Below, piece after piece: positions 41,811 to 50,035 of a stretch of DNA of 52,284 nucleotides. The position numbers and the translations under genes are program-made. Under the pieces are notes generated by a model that saw only the letters and a list, made by a program, of their open reading frames with translations, had not been told where the DNA came from and did not search any database. The number at the start of each line of letters is the position of its first letter. Position 1 is the stretch's first letter. The stretch covers positions 1-52,284 of the forward strand of contig JAFOZZ010000044.1 in NCBI GenBank assembly GCA_017390945.1, written 5' to 3'. The stretch comes from Akkermansia sp. (GTDB lineage: Bacteria > Verrucomicrobiota > Verrucomicrobiia > Verrucomicrobiales > Akkermansiaceae).

Positions 41811-43031
41811 TTATTCGATGCTGCCCCAGTGGCTGCTGAAGGGCCAAAGGGTCAGGAATGCCGGCCCTAGTACATTGAACTGGTGCACCGGTCCCCAGTA
41901 GCGGGAGTCTTTGGAATTGACTGTATTGTCGCCCAGGGCGAGGTATTCGCTGGCGTTGGGATTCTGCGGCGTGTGACGCAGCGAGATAGTATTACCCTCG
42001 GTCATGAATGCCTGGTAATAGATGTCGGCATCGCGCAGGCGGTTAAGCGCATTGTAACCGGTGCTGTTGTAGGGCTCCTGGCATGATGCAACACGGTTAA
42101 TGGTAGCCTCGCTGGCGGGTTGCCCATTCACGATGAGGTGCGGTGTGGTGATGGAAATGCTATCGCCGGGTACACCGCAGAGGCGCTTGATGTAGAAGCT
42201 GGCGCGGCTCTGGTCGGGCATGGAAGCGGGGATTTCCGTATTGATGCCACGGGTATCGAACACGAAGGTTTCGCCGCGCTCGGGACGGCGGAAGTGGTAA
42301 GCCATGCGGTTCACTACCACCATGTCACCGGCATCGAATCGGGCTCGTACGATGGTTTCACCCGGCATGATGGTGCGCCCCAGCTTACCGGTGTCGCGCA
42401 GGTATTCAGCTACAGCACCGCTGGCGCAGGGAACTGTCTCTTGGCTGCCATCATTGAAGAAGATGCGGGTGCGGGTAAAGAGCAGACAGTAGCGCTCTGT
42501 GCGCAGGTCGATAATCCTCTTGGGACTATTGGCTACGATATTGCTGTAGCTACTGCCCAGGGTAATGGCCTGCCAGCAGCGAGTGGCTGCGGAGGGGATG
42601 GGCTCATCGTCAGCCAGCTTCTGGATGGTAATGCCATTGAGCGTGGGCTGCATGGAGCCGGTAGGAATGCGGAAAGGCTGGGCGTAGTATGTACGAATAC
42701 CCAGGAAGATGACCATGATGACGAAGAAGGACTCTACGACCTCCACTACGGCGCTGCGCTTGAACCCTTTCAGGCATTCGCCCAGCATTTTGATATCCTC
42801 CGTGGCCTTGATGGCCTCATCCTTGCGCCAGAAGAGGAGTGCCTCCTTCAGCTTGGTGAGCTGATTCTGTATCTGCTCGCGGCGTTCATCCGTGAGGTGG
42901 GGGCGATTAAAATTGTAGTAGCGGGTCAGGGCGGCACGAGCCTCACACCCCTTGCGGCGCCAGCTGGGGGTAAACCAGGCCAACGCACAATCGACAATCC
43001 AGTTCAGTACCTTGAATCCGTAACGCATCAT
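41811..43031 (-). CDS. lepB: Signal peptidase I-like protein
   Basis: 406 residues from the ATG at 43031 (43028 also possible). A 90-residue N-terminal cytoplasmic part precedes a membrane anchor (about 95-116). The nucleophile box RIPTGSMQPTL has Ser126; FYIKRLCGVPGDSISI (279-294) and LALGDNTVNSKDSRYWG (364-380) are the later family boxes. Between the first two lies an insert of about 100 residues. Where the family normally has its catalytic Lys (pattern GD...V-N-K...Y), the sequence has Arg242: GDMVVVNRMAYHFRRPERGE. Either the base is shifted or Arg serves here; I cannot settle it. A TAGAAT box (43048-43053) lies 16 bases upstream. Confidence 0.85.
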   Translation of the reverse strand: MMRYGFKVLNWIVDCALAWFTPSWRRKGCEARAALTRYYNFNRPHLTDERREQIQNQLTKLKEALLFWRKDEAIKATEDIKMLGECLKGFKRSAVVEVVESFFVIMVIFLGIRTYYAQPFRIPTGSMQPTLNGITIQKLADDEPIPSAATRCWQAITLGSSYSNIVANSPKRIIDLRTERYCLLFTRTRIFFNDGSQETVPCASGAVAEYLRDTGKLGRTIMPGETIVRARFDAGDMVVVNRMAYHFRRPERGETFVFDTRGINTEIPASMPDQSRASFYIKRLCGVPGDSISITTPHLIVNGQPASEATINRVASCQEPYNSTGYNALNRLRDADIYYQAFMTEGNTISLRHTPQNPNASEYLALGDNTVNSKDSRYWGPVHQFNVLGPAFLTLWPFSSHWGSIE

Positions 43032-43099
43032 TCTTACTTGACTTTGTATTCTACACACATCGCGCAGAAAGAAAAGTCTAAAAATCGCCGGTGGCGCAA

Positions 43100-44020
43100 T
43101 TACTTCGTCTGTACGGTATCCGGCTGCGGGGCTACTGCCGGCTTTTCATCGCTGAAGCTCAGGCCGGTAAAGATAAGCACCAGCATGACGCCGGCGGCAA
43201 CGAGTCGGTAGGCACCAAAGAGCGCCAGACTGTGGCGGTTGAGGTAGTCCACCATCCATTTCACAGCAATAACAGCGCTGACGCAGGCCGTGACAGTGCC
43301 GGCTACGATGGGCGCCCAGCCAATCTGGGACACCATTTCACGGCCGTACATATAGGCATCGTGCACGGTAGCTGCGCCCAGGGTGATAAGCCCCAGCAGG
43401 AAGCTGAATTCCACCGCTGCGGCCACGCTCAGGCCAGCCATGATGCCGCCCAGCATTGTCATCAGGCTGCGGCTGGTGCCGGGACACATGGCCAGGCTCT
43501 GCATAAGGCCGATTTTGAGGGCACCCTTCCAGGTGAGCTCTTCAAGCTCTTTGCCGCCGAAGCGCTTGCCGCTCTTTTTACGGCGGCGAACAAAGAGGAG
43601 AATCACAATGCCGCCCAGCGCCCAGGTCGTTGTCACAGTCGGGGCATTGAAGAGGACGCTCTTAATGAAATCATTGAACATCAGACCAAATACCAGCGCA
43701 GGCATGAAAGCGATAATCATGTTCACCAGCAGGCGAGCCCCGGCCGGGTAGCGCTCTGCGGAGTCGGCACCTTTGTTGCTTATCAGGCTCAACACGGCTT
43801 TGGCTGAGCCTGTTACCATATCCTTAACGCGTTTGAAATACAGGCCGAGAACGGCCAGGATAGCGCCGCTCTGGATGCAGATGTGGAATGCCTTCATCGC
43901 GTCCGTCTCAGGCAGTCCCATCAGGTATTGAGCAATAATCAGGTGTCCTGTGGAGCTCACGGGGAGATACTCTGTCAACCCCTCTACAATGCCGAGAATA
44001 ATGGACTCGATGATGTTCAT
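43100..44020 (-). CDS. uppP: Undecaprenyl-diphosphatase
   Basis: Recycles the lipid carrier for peptidoglycan and O-antigen (BacA family). 306 residues, with about eight membrane segments. Catalytic motifs GLTEYLPVSSTGHL (14-27) and CPGTSRS are intact. A basic cytoplasmic loop RRRKKSGKRFGGKE follows about residue 147. The 20-residue hydrophilic C-terminal tail (SDEKPAVAPQPDTVQTK) is longer than usual. Upstream of lepB, but lepB appears to have its own -10 box. Confidence 0.94.
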   Translation of the reverse strand: MNIIESIILGIVEGLTEYLPVSSTGHLIIAQYLMGLPETDAMKAFHICIQSGAILAVLGLYFKRVKDMVTGSAKAVLSLISNKGADSAERYPAGARLLVNMIIAFMPALVFGLMFNDFIKSVLFNAPTVTTTWALGGIVILLFVRRRKKSGKRFGGKELEELTWKGALKIGLMQSLAMCPGTSRSLMTMLGGIMAGLSVAAAVEFSFLLGLITLGAATVHDAYMYGREMVSQIGWAPIVAGTVTACVSAVIAVKWMVDYLNRHSLALFGAYRLVAAGVMLVLIFTGLSFSDEKPAVAPQPDTVQTK

Positions 44021-44030
44021 GACGCCGCTC

Positions 44031-44059
44031 TCTGTACCTCATTTTATGGAAAAGGTCAA
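44031..44059 (-). promoter_or_regulatory. Possible promoter of uppP
   Basis: On the minus strand TTGACC (44054-44059), 17 bases, TACAGA (44031-44036), ten bases before the ATG. Confidence 0.4.
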
Positions 44060-44108
44060 TCTAAAAACGAAAAATGGGAGCCTTTTGACACGAAAAGTAA
44101 AAAAAGGG

Positions 44109-44137
44109 TTGAAGCCAGCCGCGAAATCTGCTATTTA
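44109..44137 (+). promoter_or_regulatory. Possible promoter of the prepilin-type gene cluster
   Basis: TTGAAG (44109-44114), 17 bases, TATTTA (44132-44137). Predicted leader about 33 bases. Confidence 0.4.
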
Positions 44138-44176
44138 TAGTGGCGTATTTTAGCGTACGGTAATTTTTACGTAGAC

Positions 44177-44920
44177 ATGAAAACATTTTGCAATAAGCGC
44201 GCCGGTGGCTTTACTCTGGTGGAGTTGATGGTTGTGATGACCATTATCGGTGTAATGATGACATTGGCTGCCAGTGTGTTAAGAGATTCCGGCAAGGGGC
44301 GTGGGCTGGAGTCGGGTGTGGATATGCTGGAGAGCATGGTGCGCGAGGCTCGTGCAACGGCTCAAGGCAATGATTGCTATACTCGCCTCATTATTGCCAA
44401 GGATGAAAAAAACATGAGCCAGGATTCCCGCCACCTGCGCTACATGACCGTACAGATGAAGCGTAAGAACGAAAACTCCCGCGGTACCTACGATGGTACG
44501 GACGTGGCGGGTGAGGGCGTATGGGTGTCTACCTCCTCTGGTGTGACCCTGCCTCCCGGTGTGTATTTCAGCCCCACGTACAGCACGACCGTGAAGTGGA
44601 TGGACAACGCCGGTGGCGATATGCTCGGCACGGAGGTGACCCGCCTTTCCGGTAAAGGCCAGACAGCTGTATACTACATTGAGTTTGACGAGAAGGGACG
44701 CTATGTCACCCCGCAGTCCGACCCCCTCAACACGACCCCGGCTCAGCGCCTCGTTGTTATCAGCGGTCGCCGTGGCACGGGTAATCGCGCGAAAGATGGC
44801 GTGATTCCTTCGGATTTTGACTCACAGCGCCGCCCTGCTGCCGCTGCTGGTATTGTGATATGGCCTAGGGGCGACATCAGCCAGCTGCGCACGGCTCGCC
44901 AGGTGTATGATGAGAATTAA
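44177..44920 (+). CDS. Prepilin-type protein, Verru_Chthon cassette D-like
   Basis: 247 residues. A type IV prepilin leader, CNKRAGG|FTLVELMVVMTIIGVM, with cleavage before Phe and Glu at position +5. The following GRGLESGVDMLESMVREARATAQGND is the FimT/GspH-like helix seen in Verru_Chthon cassette D proteins. The C-terminal half is beta-rich, ending in VIWPRGDISQLRTARQ. With the next two genes it looks like the D-B-C order of a pseudopilin cassette, probably part of a secretion or envelope pilus-like machine; the assembly ATPase and prepilin peptidase are not in the window. Confidence 0.8.
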   Translation: MKTFCNKRAGGFTLVELMVVMTIIGVMMTLAASVLRDSGKGRGLESGVDMLESMVREARATAQGNDCYTRLIIAKDEKNMSQDSRHLRYMTVQMKRKNENSRGTYDGTDVAGEGVWVSTSSGVTLPPGVYFSPTYSTTVKWMDNAGGDMLGTEVTRLSGKGQTAVYYIEFDEKGRYVTPQSDPLNTTPAQRLVVISGRRGTGNRAKDGVIPSDFDSQRRPAAAAGIVIWPRGDISQLRTARQVYDEN

Positions 44921-44953
44921 GACTCAACTCGGAAACTTTTGAACAATTTTTAT

Positions 44954-45697
44954 ATGAAGAAGACAATCACGAGCCGCTGCGGCGGTTTCACGTTGATGGA
45001 GACCCTGCTTGCTGTGGCATTGGTGGGTGTGTTGGTATCGATTTTCCTGACTGTGTTTGTACCCGCCCGTGGCATGGTGCAGCAGGCTCTTACCAAGCAG
45101 GAGGCTGAGCGTATTACCGGTATTCTGCGTGCGGAGATGGGAACTATTCGCCCCCACGAGCGCGCCGGCGCTCAGGATAAGCGCTCCAGCGATGGTAAGT
45201 ACCTCACCGCGTTCGATAAGGGATTCTACTGGTTGCAGAAGAGCAAGCGTCCGTCTACGTCCATCGTTATTTTCTCCTATCGTGCTAATACGTCCAAGTC
45301 TCCTCGTGCGGATGGTTCCTATCCCTCCGTGCCGGCTTCCAAGGCGATTCCCGGCAAGAACTCCCAGCTGGTATCCATCGCTTGCCCGATGAATGACCGC
45401 CTGCATAAGGATGATATCAAGGATGCCGTGGGCCCGGTGTTCGTGGTGAAGATGTCTCAGCTGGTGAAGAAGAACAACGGCGAGTACCGCGTATCTCCCA
45501 ATCCTGGTGTGATTGATGAAGGCAATAGCCCCGATGAGTATTACTCCAAGGATGAAAAGAACCCCTGGGGTGGTGCCGTATTCTACAAGGCTGAGTTCTA
45601 CCTGATGTCTCCTCCCAACCCGGCTCGCTACCGCGACCGTAACTGGCAGCGCATGGGACGCCCCATTTTCTCCGCCAACATGTCTTTCCATCGTTAA
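44954..45697 (+). CDS. Prepilin-type protein, Verru_Chthon cassette B-like
   Basis: 247 residues from the ATG at 44954. Prepilin leader SRCGG|FTLMETLLAVALVGVLVSIF with Glu at +5, then a helix (QQALTKQEAERITGILRAEM). The C-terminal domain has YWLQKSKRPSTSIVIFSYRAN and ends in a family-like PIFSANMSFHR. The next gene also contains an SANMSI tail segment. A TTG at 44939 is a weaker start. Confidence 0.78.
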   Translation: MKKTITSRCGGFTLMETLLAVALVGVLVSIFLTVFVPARGMVQQALTKQEAERITGILRAEMGTIRPHERAGAQDKRSSDGKYLTAFDKGFYWLQKSKRPSTSIVIFSYRANTSKSPRADGSYPSVPASKAIPGKNSQLVSIACPMNDRLHKDDIKDAVGPVFVVKMSQLVKKNNGEYRVSPNPGVIDEGNSPDEYYSKDEKNPWGGAVFYKAEFYLMSPPNPARYRDRNWQRMGRPIFSANMSFHR

Positions 45698-45721
45698 CCT
45701 TCTCTCGTCATTCTCTATCTC

Positions 45722-46708
45722 ATGAAGACTAAGACTTACAGCCGTCATCGTGGTTTTACGCTGGTGGAGCTTATTGTGGCCATGGCCATTACTGCCAGCC
45801 TTGTGGTGGTAATCATGCAGCTTACCAATCAGGGTATCGCCCTCTGGCAGAAGGTGCAGGAGGACGTCAGCACGAACACCAGTGGCCGAGTGGCTTTGCA
45901 GATTATGGCTCGCGACCTGGAGTCCTTCCAGATGAAGGGTAACAACTCCTATGAGTGGCTCTTCGCCAAGACGGAGCAGGATGTGCGCGGCGGCAATGTG
46001 CCCAAGGGCCTGCAGATTCCTCGTTCCGTGCAGTTCGTGTTCTTTGCCTGCGCTCCTGACCGCAACCCCTCTGTGAGCAGCAGCACCTCTCTGCGCAACA
46101 ACTATCGCCAGTCCCGCGCTCACAATATGAACACTCAGGGCGATGTGAATGCTGTGGGCTACCGCCTTATGTACCGTGACCAGGTGCTCAACATCGATGC
46201 TTCTGACAAGGAGAAGGGTATTTTCCCCATTTTTGCTCTGTATCGTCAGGTGGTGTCTCCGCGTGAGAGCTTCGAGAAACTCATGGGGCAGTCTAGCCTG
46301 GAAGCCGCATACGTACCTTTCGAGAAGCAGGAGGAAGACAACTTCCTGTGCGAGAATATCGTGGAGCTCAGCCTGGTATTCAACATTGAGTACGTGAAGG
46401 ATGATGCCGATGCTGAGAGTGGCCGCGTATCGTATGATACGGTGAGCGTGCCGGTGATTTCCTCCACATCCTCAACAATGGGTAAGTCCATTATGGTGTA
46501 CGGCGATCGCATCGTTGCCGGCCCCAAGACATACAAGAATGCCCGTATCGTTTCTGCCAACATGTCCATTACAGTGCTGACAGAGGAGGGTGTATCCCTT
46601 ATTGAGCAGGTGCGCCAGAAGCGCCGCCGTGCGCCCAAGCCCGAGGAATTCTTCCGCACGCACACTCGAGCATTCTCCCGCTCCGTACTGCTGCCTCAGC
46701 CCATCTGA
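45722..46708 (+). CDS. Prepilin-type protein, Verru_Chthon cassette C-like
   Basis: 328 residues. Prepilin leader SRHRG|FTLVELIVAMAITASLVVVIMQ with Glu at +5, helix through VSTNTSGRVALQIMARDLESFQ, reminiscent of GspJ/PulJ minor pseudopilins. The C-terminal domain includes FVFFACAPD, AVGYRLMYRDQ and ARIVSANMSITVLTEEGV. It starts 24 bases after the B-like gene. The cassette A protein expected nearby is not found downstream. Confidence 0.8.
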   Translation: MKTKTYSRHRGFTLVELIVAMAITASLVVVIMQLTNQGIALWQKVQEDVSTNTSGRVALQIMARDLESFQMKGNNSYEWLFAKTEQDVRGGNVPKGLQIPRSVQFVFFACAPDRNPSVSSSTSLRNNYRQSRAHNMNTQGDVNAVGYRLMYRDQVLNIDASDKEKGIFPIFALYRQVVSPRESFEKLMGQSSLEAAYVPFEKQEEDNFLCENIVELSLVFNIEYVKDDADAESGRVSYDTVSVPVISSTSSTMGKSIMVYGDRIVAGPKTYKNARIVSANMSITVLTEEGVSLIEQVRQKRRRAPKPEEFFRTHTRAFSRSVLLPQPI

Positions 46709-46735
46709 TATTGTTCACTCAAACACCTCGTTGGC

Positions 46736-47476
46736 ATGAGCTTCGACATGCAACAATCTGCACCTGATGGTTCGCTTCCGTCGACCATCAGGTTTTGGTG
46801 TGACCCGGTATTGCGCACCGGTTACGAGAATATGGCCGCTGATGAGTTGCTGAGCCGCCGCCCCGAGGCGTGGCTGCGCATCTATGGCTGGGCGAAGCCG
46901 GCTGTGAGCTTCGGTTATTTTGATTCTACCCCGGTGGCTGCTGCAATTTTCCCGGGCGAGGGGATAGAATACATCCGCCGTTGGACCGGTGGTGGAATTG
47001 TGGACCATCGCAAGGGATACACCTACACGGTAACGCTTCCTGCACGTGAGGGTTGCATTTATCCGCCCGCGGACAAGCTTTACAAGTGGATTCACGGCGC
47101 TCTGGCTGAGTCTCTCAAGCTGAGCGGTGTGGAGTGCACTCTGCTGGTGGAGGATGCGCCGGATGGCGGCCGTGCCTGTTGGGCCAGCCCTGTGGCGAGT
47201 GATATTGTTGACACCGCCGGCAACAAACTGGCAGGTGCCGGGCAGCGCCGTTATCGCGGTGCCGTGCTGCACCAGGGGTTGATTCAGGAATGCGAGCCAC
47301 TCGAAGGGTGGCAGTACCTGTTGGCTTGCAACCTGGCGCCGATAGTGGAAACTGTGGAGGGTAACGAGCCTTACCCGGGATTTGAAGCTGAGCTGGCAGA
47401 GCTCTGCCGCACAAAATATTGCACCGAGGCGTGGAATGACGAAAGCCACGGACGCCGTAAAAATACATCTTCATGA
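46736..47476 (+). CDS. Lipoate-protein ligase / octanoyltransferase-like
   Basis: 246 residues of the biotin/lipoate A/B ligase fold. RRWTGGGIVDH is the RRxTGGG substrate-binding motif; the key Lys lies in GNKLAGAGQRR, followed by GAVLHQGLIQ. There is no C-terminal LplA accessory domain, so it could be LplA-short, LipM-like or a relative; I cannot choose. It begins 27 bases after the prepilin gene and overlaps the next gene by 4 bases. Confidence 0.82.
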   Translation: MSFDMQQSAPDGSLPSTIRFWCDPVLRTGYENMAADELLSRRPEAWLRIYGWAKPAVSFGYFDSTPVAAAIFPGEGIEYIRRWTGGGIVDHRKGYTYTVTLPAREGCIYPPADKLYKWIHGALAESLKLSGVECTLLVEDAPDGGRACWASPVASDIVDTAGNKLAGAGQRRYRGAVLHQGLIQECEPLEGWQYLLACNLAPIVETVEGNEPYPGFEAELAELCRTKYCTEAWNDESHGRRKNTSS

Positions 47477-48582
47477 GTAGTGATTCTTTCAGGTGGCGGA
47501 TTAATGTAGCCGCCGTGATTATGGATGCCGAGGGCAACTTGTTGCTCGCTCGCAAGAGTAAGGATAGTAAGCACCTGCATTTCCCGCAGGGTGGCGTGCA
47601 CAATGACGAGACCTATGAGCACGCTATTGTGCGTGAAGTGGAGGAGGAAGTGGGCTTGCCGCGCTCCGCTTATAATATCGTGACGCGCTGGGGCGGGTTG
47701 CGCTATTTCTACCGCGAGAAAAATCAGAAGAGCGAGACCTGGGATGGTCAGCAGCAGACGTGGTTCCTGTTGCAGTGCCGCGGGGTGCGTCCTGAAACGG
47801 ATTGCACTTACAGCAAAGAGTTTGAGGTGGTCAGCTGGGTGCCTTACAATGAGGTGCGCGCGGACATGTTTGTTTCGTTCAAGCGCGAGGTAGTGATGCG
47901 CGTGCTGAAGCATTTCCTGCCCAGTGGCATGGAGTCGATGACTGAGCATATGCATACGCTCGATATGGCCAATGCCTATCGTTACCGCCCGGATCGCCCC
48001 CACCCGTCGTCTGAAGACCGCCGTTTCTACGCTGGTGGTAAGGAGGAGATGGTCATTACCATGCAGGAGCTCAATGCCCGCATGATGTATGCCCAGCGCC
48101 GCCTGGACTCGCTCTATCGCAAGGAGAATACCCCGCCGCTGCGTATGCTTATCCTGATATGCGGCCCTCCCGGCAGTAATCGCAAGAGCTGTCTGCGCCG
48201 CATCGCCTCCTGCTGCGACCCCTTGCTTACTCGCGCATTCCGCCCTGAGTGGCAGCCCGAGGAGTACGATATGGTGGCGCTGCAGCAGTATCCGGCAGAA
48301 AGCGAAATCCGCCTGATGTGCCGCCGTATGCAGGACCGCAATTTTGACCCGGAGCTTATTGATAAGCACGAGATGGAGCTGGCAGGCAGTGGTGTTCGCT
48401 TGCTGCATTTCCACTTGCATCCTCCCGGTGGTACATTCCAGGAGCCGGATACCATGCTGCCGTGCTACTATGTGCCGTGCGAGAAAAAGTGGTACCGCGA
48501 CTTTGTTATCACGAATATCATTGTGGAAACTCTCGAAAAATTGCTGGCGGAGTCAGAAAAAATACTCGCCATGCGCTCCTGA
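47473..48582 (+). CDS. Nudix hydrolase fused to a PPK2-like domain
   Basis: 369 residues. Part 1 (about 5-150) is an RppH-like Nudix domain with a complete box: HFPQGGVHNDE...REVEEEVGL (36-62). Part 2 (about 185-369) resembles a polyphosphate kinase 2 domain: the helix MQELNARMMYAQRRLDSLY, the P-loop strand RMLILICGPPGSNRKS (224-239), and a C-terminal YYVPCEKKWYRDFVITNII (332-350) like the PPK2 end. The P-loop lacks the GxDxxGK core and I see no lid motif, so this half is probably not an active kinase. ATGA overlap with the ligase gene. Confidence 0.75.
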   Translation: MSSDSFRWRINVAAVIMDAEGNLLLARKSKDSKHLHFPQGGVHNDETYEHAIVREVEEEVGLPRSAYNIVTRWGGLRYFYREKNQKSETWDGQQQTWFLLQCRGVRPETDCTYSKEFEVVSWVPYNEVRADMFVSFKREVVMRVLKHFLPSGMESMTEHMHTLDMANAYRYRPDRPHPSSEDRRFYAGGKEEMVITMQELNARMMYAQRRLDSLYRKENTPPLRMLILICGPPGSNRKSCLRRIASCCDPLLTRAFRPEWQPEEYDMVALQQYPAESEIRLMCRRMQDRNFDPELIDKHEMELAGSGVRLLHFHLHPPGGTFQEPDTMLPCYYVPCEKKWYRDFVITNIIVETLEKLLAESEKILAMRS

Positions 48583-48594
48583 TGGTGTTATATT
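48566..48594 (+). promoter_or_regulatory. Promoter of asnS
   Basis: TCGCCA (48566-48571), 17 bases, TATATT (48589-48594), then exactly six bases to the ATG at 48601. Located at the end of the previous coding region. Confidence 0.5.
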
Positions 48595-48600
48595 GTGCCC

Positions 48601-49965
48601 ATGAAGAGAACTCTCGTCAAACACGCGCTGGCCAGCGATGCCGCGCTTGATTCGATTCTTGTGGAGGGCTGGGTTCGCACCCGTCGTGATTCCAAGGCCT
48701 TTTCCTTCCTGGAGGTGAATGATGGTACAAGTCTGGCCTCCATCCAGGTAATTGCTGATGCCGGTATCCCCGGTTATGAAAATATCGGCAAGATGACGAC
48801 CGGTTCCTCTGTGTCGGTGCAGGGGCGTTTAGTGGAGAGCCCCGGTAAGCAGAAGTGGGAAATCCAGGCTACGGCTATCACGCTCGTAGGTACTGCTCCG
48901 GAGTCTTACCCGCTGCAGAAGAAGGGGCATTCCCCCGAGTTCCTGCGTACGATTGCCCACCTTCGTCCGCGCACGAACCTGTTTGGCGCTGTGTTCCGCA
49001 CGCGTTCCCGCATCGCCCGTGCCGTACACCGCTTCTTCATGGAGCGTGACTTCATCTGGGTACACACGCCCATCATCACCGCCTCCGACTGCGAGGGCGC
49101 GGGCGAGATGTTCCACGTTACGACGCTTGATCCGCTGGCAGAGAACAAGAGCTATGATAAGGATTTCTTCGGCAAGGCTGCCAGTCTGACCGTGTCCGGC
49201 CAGCTGGAGGGTGAGACATTCGCTTGTGCACTGAGCAATATCTATACCTTCGGCCCCACCTTCCGCGCTGAGAACAGTAATACTTCCCGCCACGCTGCGG
49301 AGTTCTGGATGATTGAGCCCGAGGTGGCGTTCTGCGACATCTATGGCGATATGGAGCTGGCTGAGTCTTTCATCAAGCACATTGCCAACACAATGCTGGC
49401 TGATGAGAGCGGCGACTTCGACTTCTTCTGCAAGTTTGTAGACAAGGGGCTGCGTGCCCGCCTGGAGGAAGTGAGCAGCAAGCCCTTCGTGCGTTGCTCC
49501 TACACCGAGGCTATCGAAATCATGCAGGCCAGCGGCGAGAAGTTTGAGTATCCTCCCTACTGGGGTATGGATATGCAGAGCGAGCACGAGCGCTTCCTGA
49601 CGGAGCGTCACTTCAAATGCCCGGTTATCGTCTATAATTATCCCAAGGAGATTAAGCCTTTCTACATGCGCTTGAATGACGATGGCAAGACCGTCACCGC
49701 CATGGATGTGCTGGTGCCCGGCATCGGCGAAATCATTGGCGGCAGCCAGCGAGAGGAGCGTCTGGATGTGCTGGAGGGCAATATTGAGCGTCTGGGTATG
49801 GATGCAGATGCCTACTATTGGTACAATGATCTGCGCCGTTATGGTACCGTGCCGCATGCTGGTTTCGGTGTTGGCTTTGAGCGCCTTATCATGTTCGTGA
49901 CAGGTGTTCAGAACATCCGCGACGTGCTGCCGTACCCGCGTACTCCTCGCAACTGTGAGTTCTGA
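48601..49965 (+). CDS. asnS: Asparaginyl-tRNA synthetase
   Basis: Charges tRNA-Asn. 454 residues. The N-terminal OB fold ([24 protein letters not shown]) is followed by the class IIb core: motif 2 [21 protein letters not shown] and motif 3 [15 protein letters not shown]. The [13 protein letters not shown] and [15 protein letters not shown] segments separate AsnRS from AspRS. A GTG two codons upstream (48595) would also be in frame; the ATG six bases after the -10 box is preferred. Confidence 0.96.
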   Translation: MKRTLVKHALASDAALDSILVEGWVRTRRDSKAFSFLEVNDGTSLASIQVIADAGIPGYENIGKMTTGSSVSVQGRLVESPGKQKWEIQATAITLVGTAPESYPLQKKGHSPEFLRTIAHLRPRTNLFGAVFRTRSRIARAVHRFFMERDFIWVHTPIITASDCEGAGEMFHVTTLDPLAENKSYDKDFFGKAASLTVSGQLEGETFACALSNIYTFGPTFRAENSNTSRHAAEFWMIEPEVAFCDIYGDMELAESFIKHIANTMLADESGDFDFFCKFVDKGLRARLEEVSSKPFVRCSYTEAIEIMQASGEKFEYPPYWGMDMQSEHERFLTERHFKCPVIVYNYPKEIKPFYMRLNDDGKTVTAMDVLVPGIGEIIGGSQREERLDVLEGNIERLGMDADAYYWYNDLRRYGTVPHAGFGVGFERLIMFVTGVQNIRDVLPYPRTPRNCEF

Positions 49966-49991
49966 TTTTGACTCATACACCGCTTTTTAGC

Positions 49992-50020
49992 TTGTCATCA
50001 GGTTTTCAACATGATAATAT
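49992..50020 (+). promoter_or_regulatory. Promoter of the ROK-like gene
   Basis: TTGTCA (49992-49997), 17 bases, TAATAT (50015-50020). GC precedes the -35. Leader about 9 bases. Confidence 0.55.
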
Positions 50021-50035
50021 CACTTCTGTAACGTT

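Noticed and set aside
49111..49130. TGTTCCACGT string similar to a parS half site
   Set aside because: Only the first ten bases match, the palindrome is broken, and it lies inside conserved asnS codons. Another partial match at about 20362 fails for the same reason.
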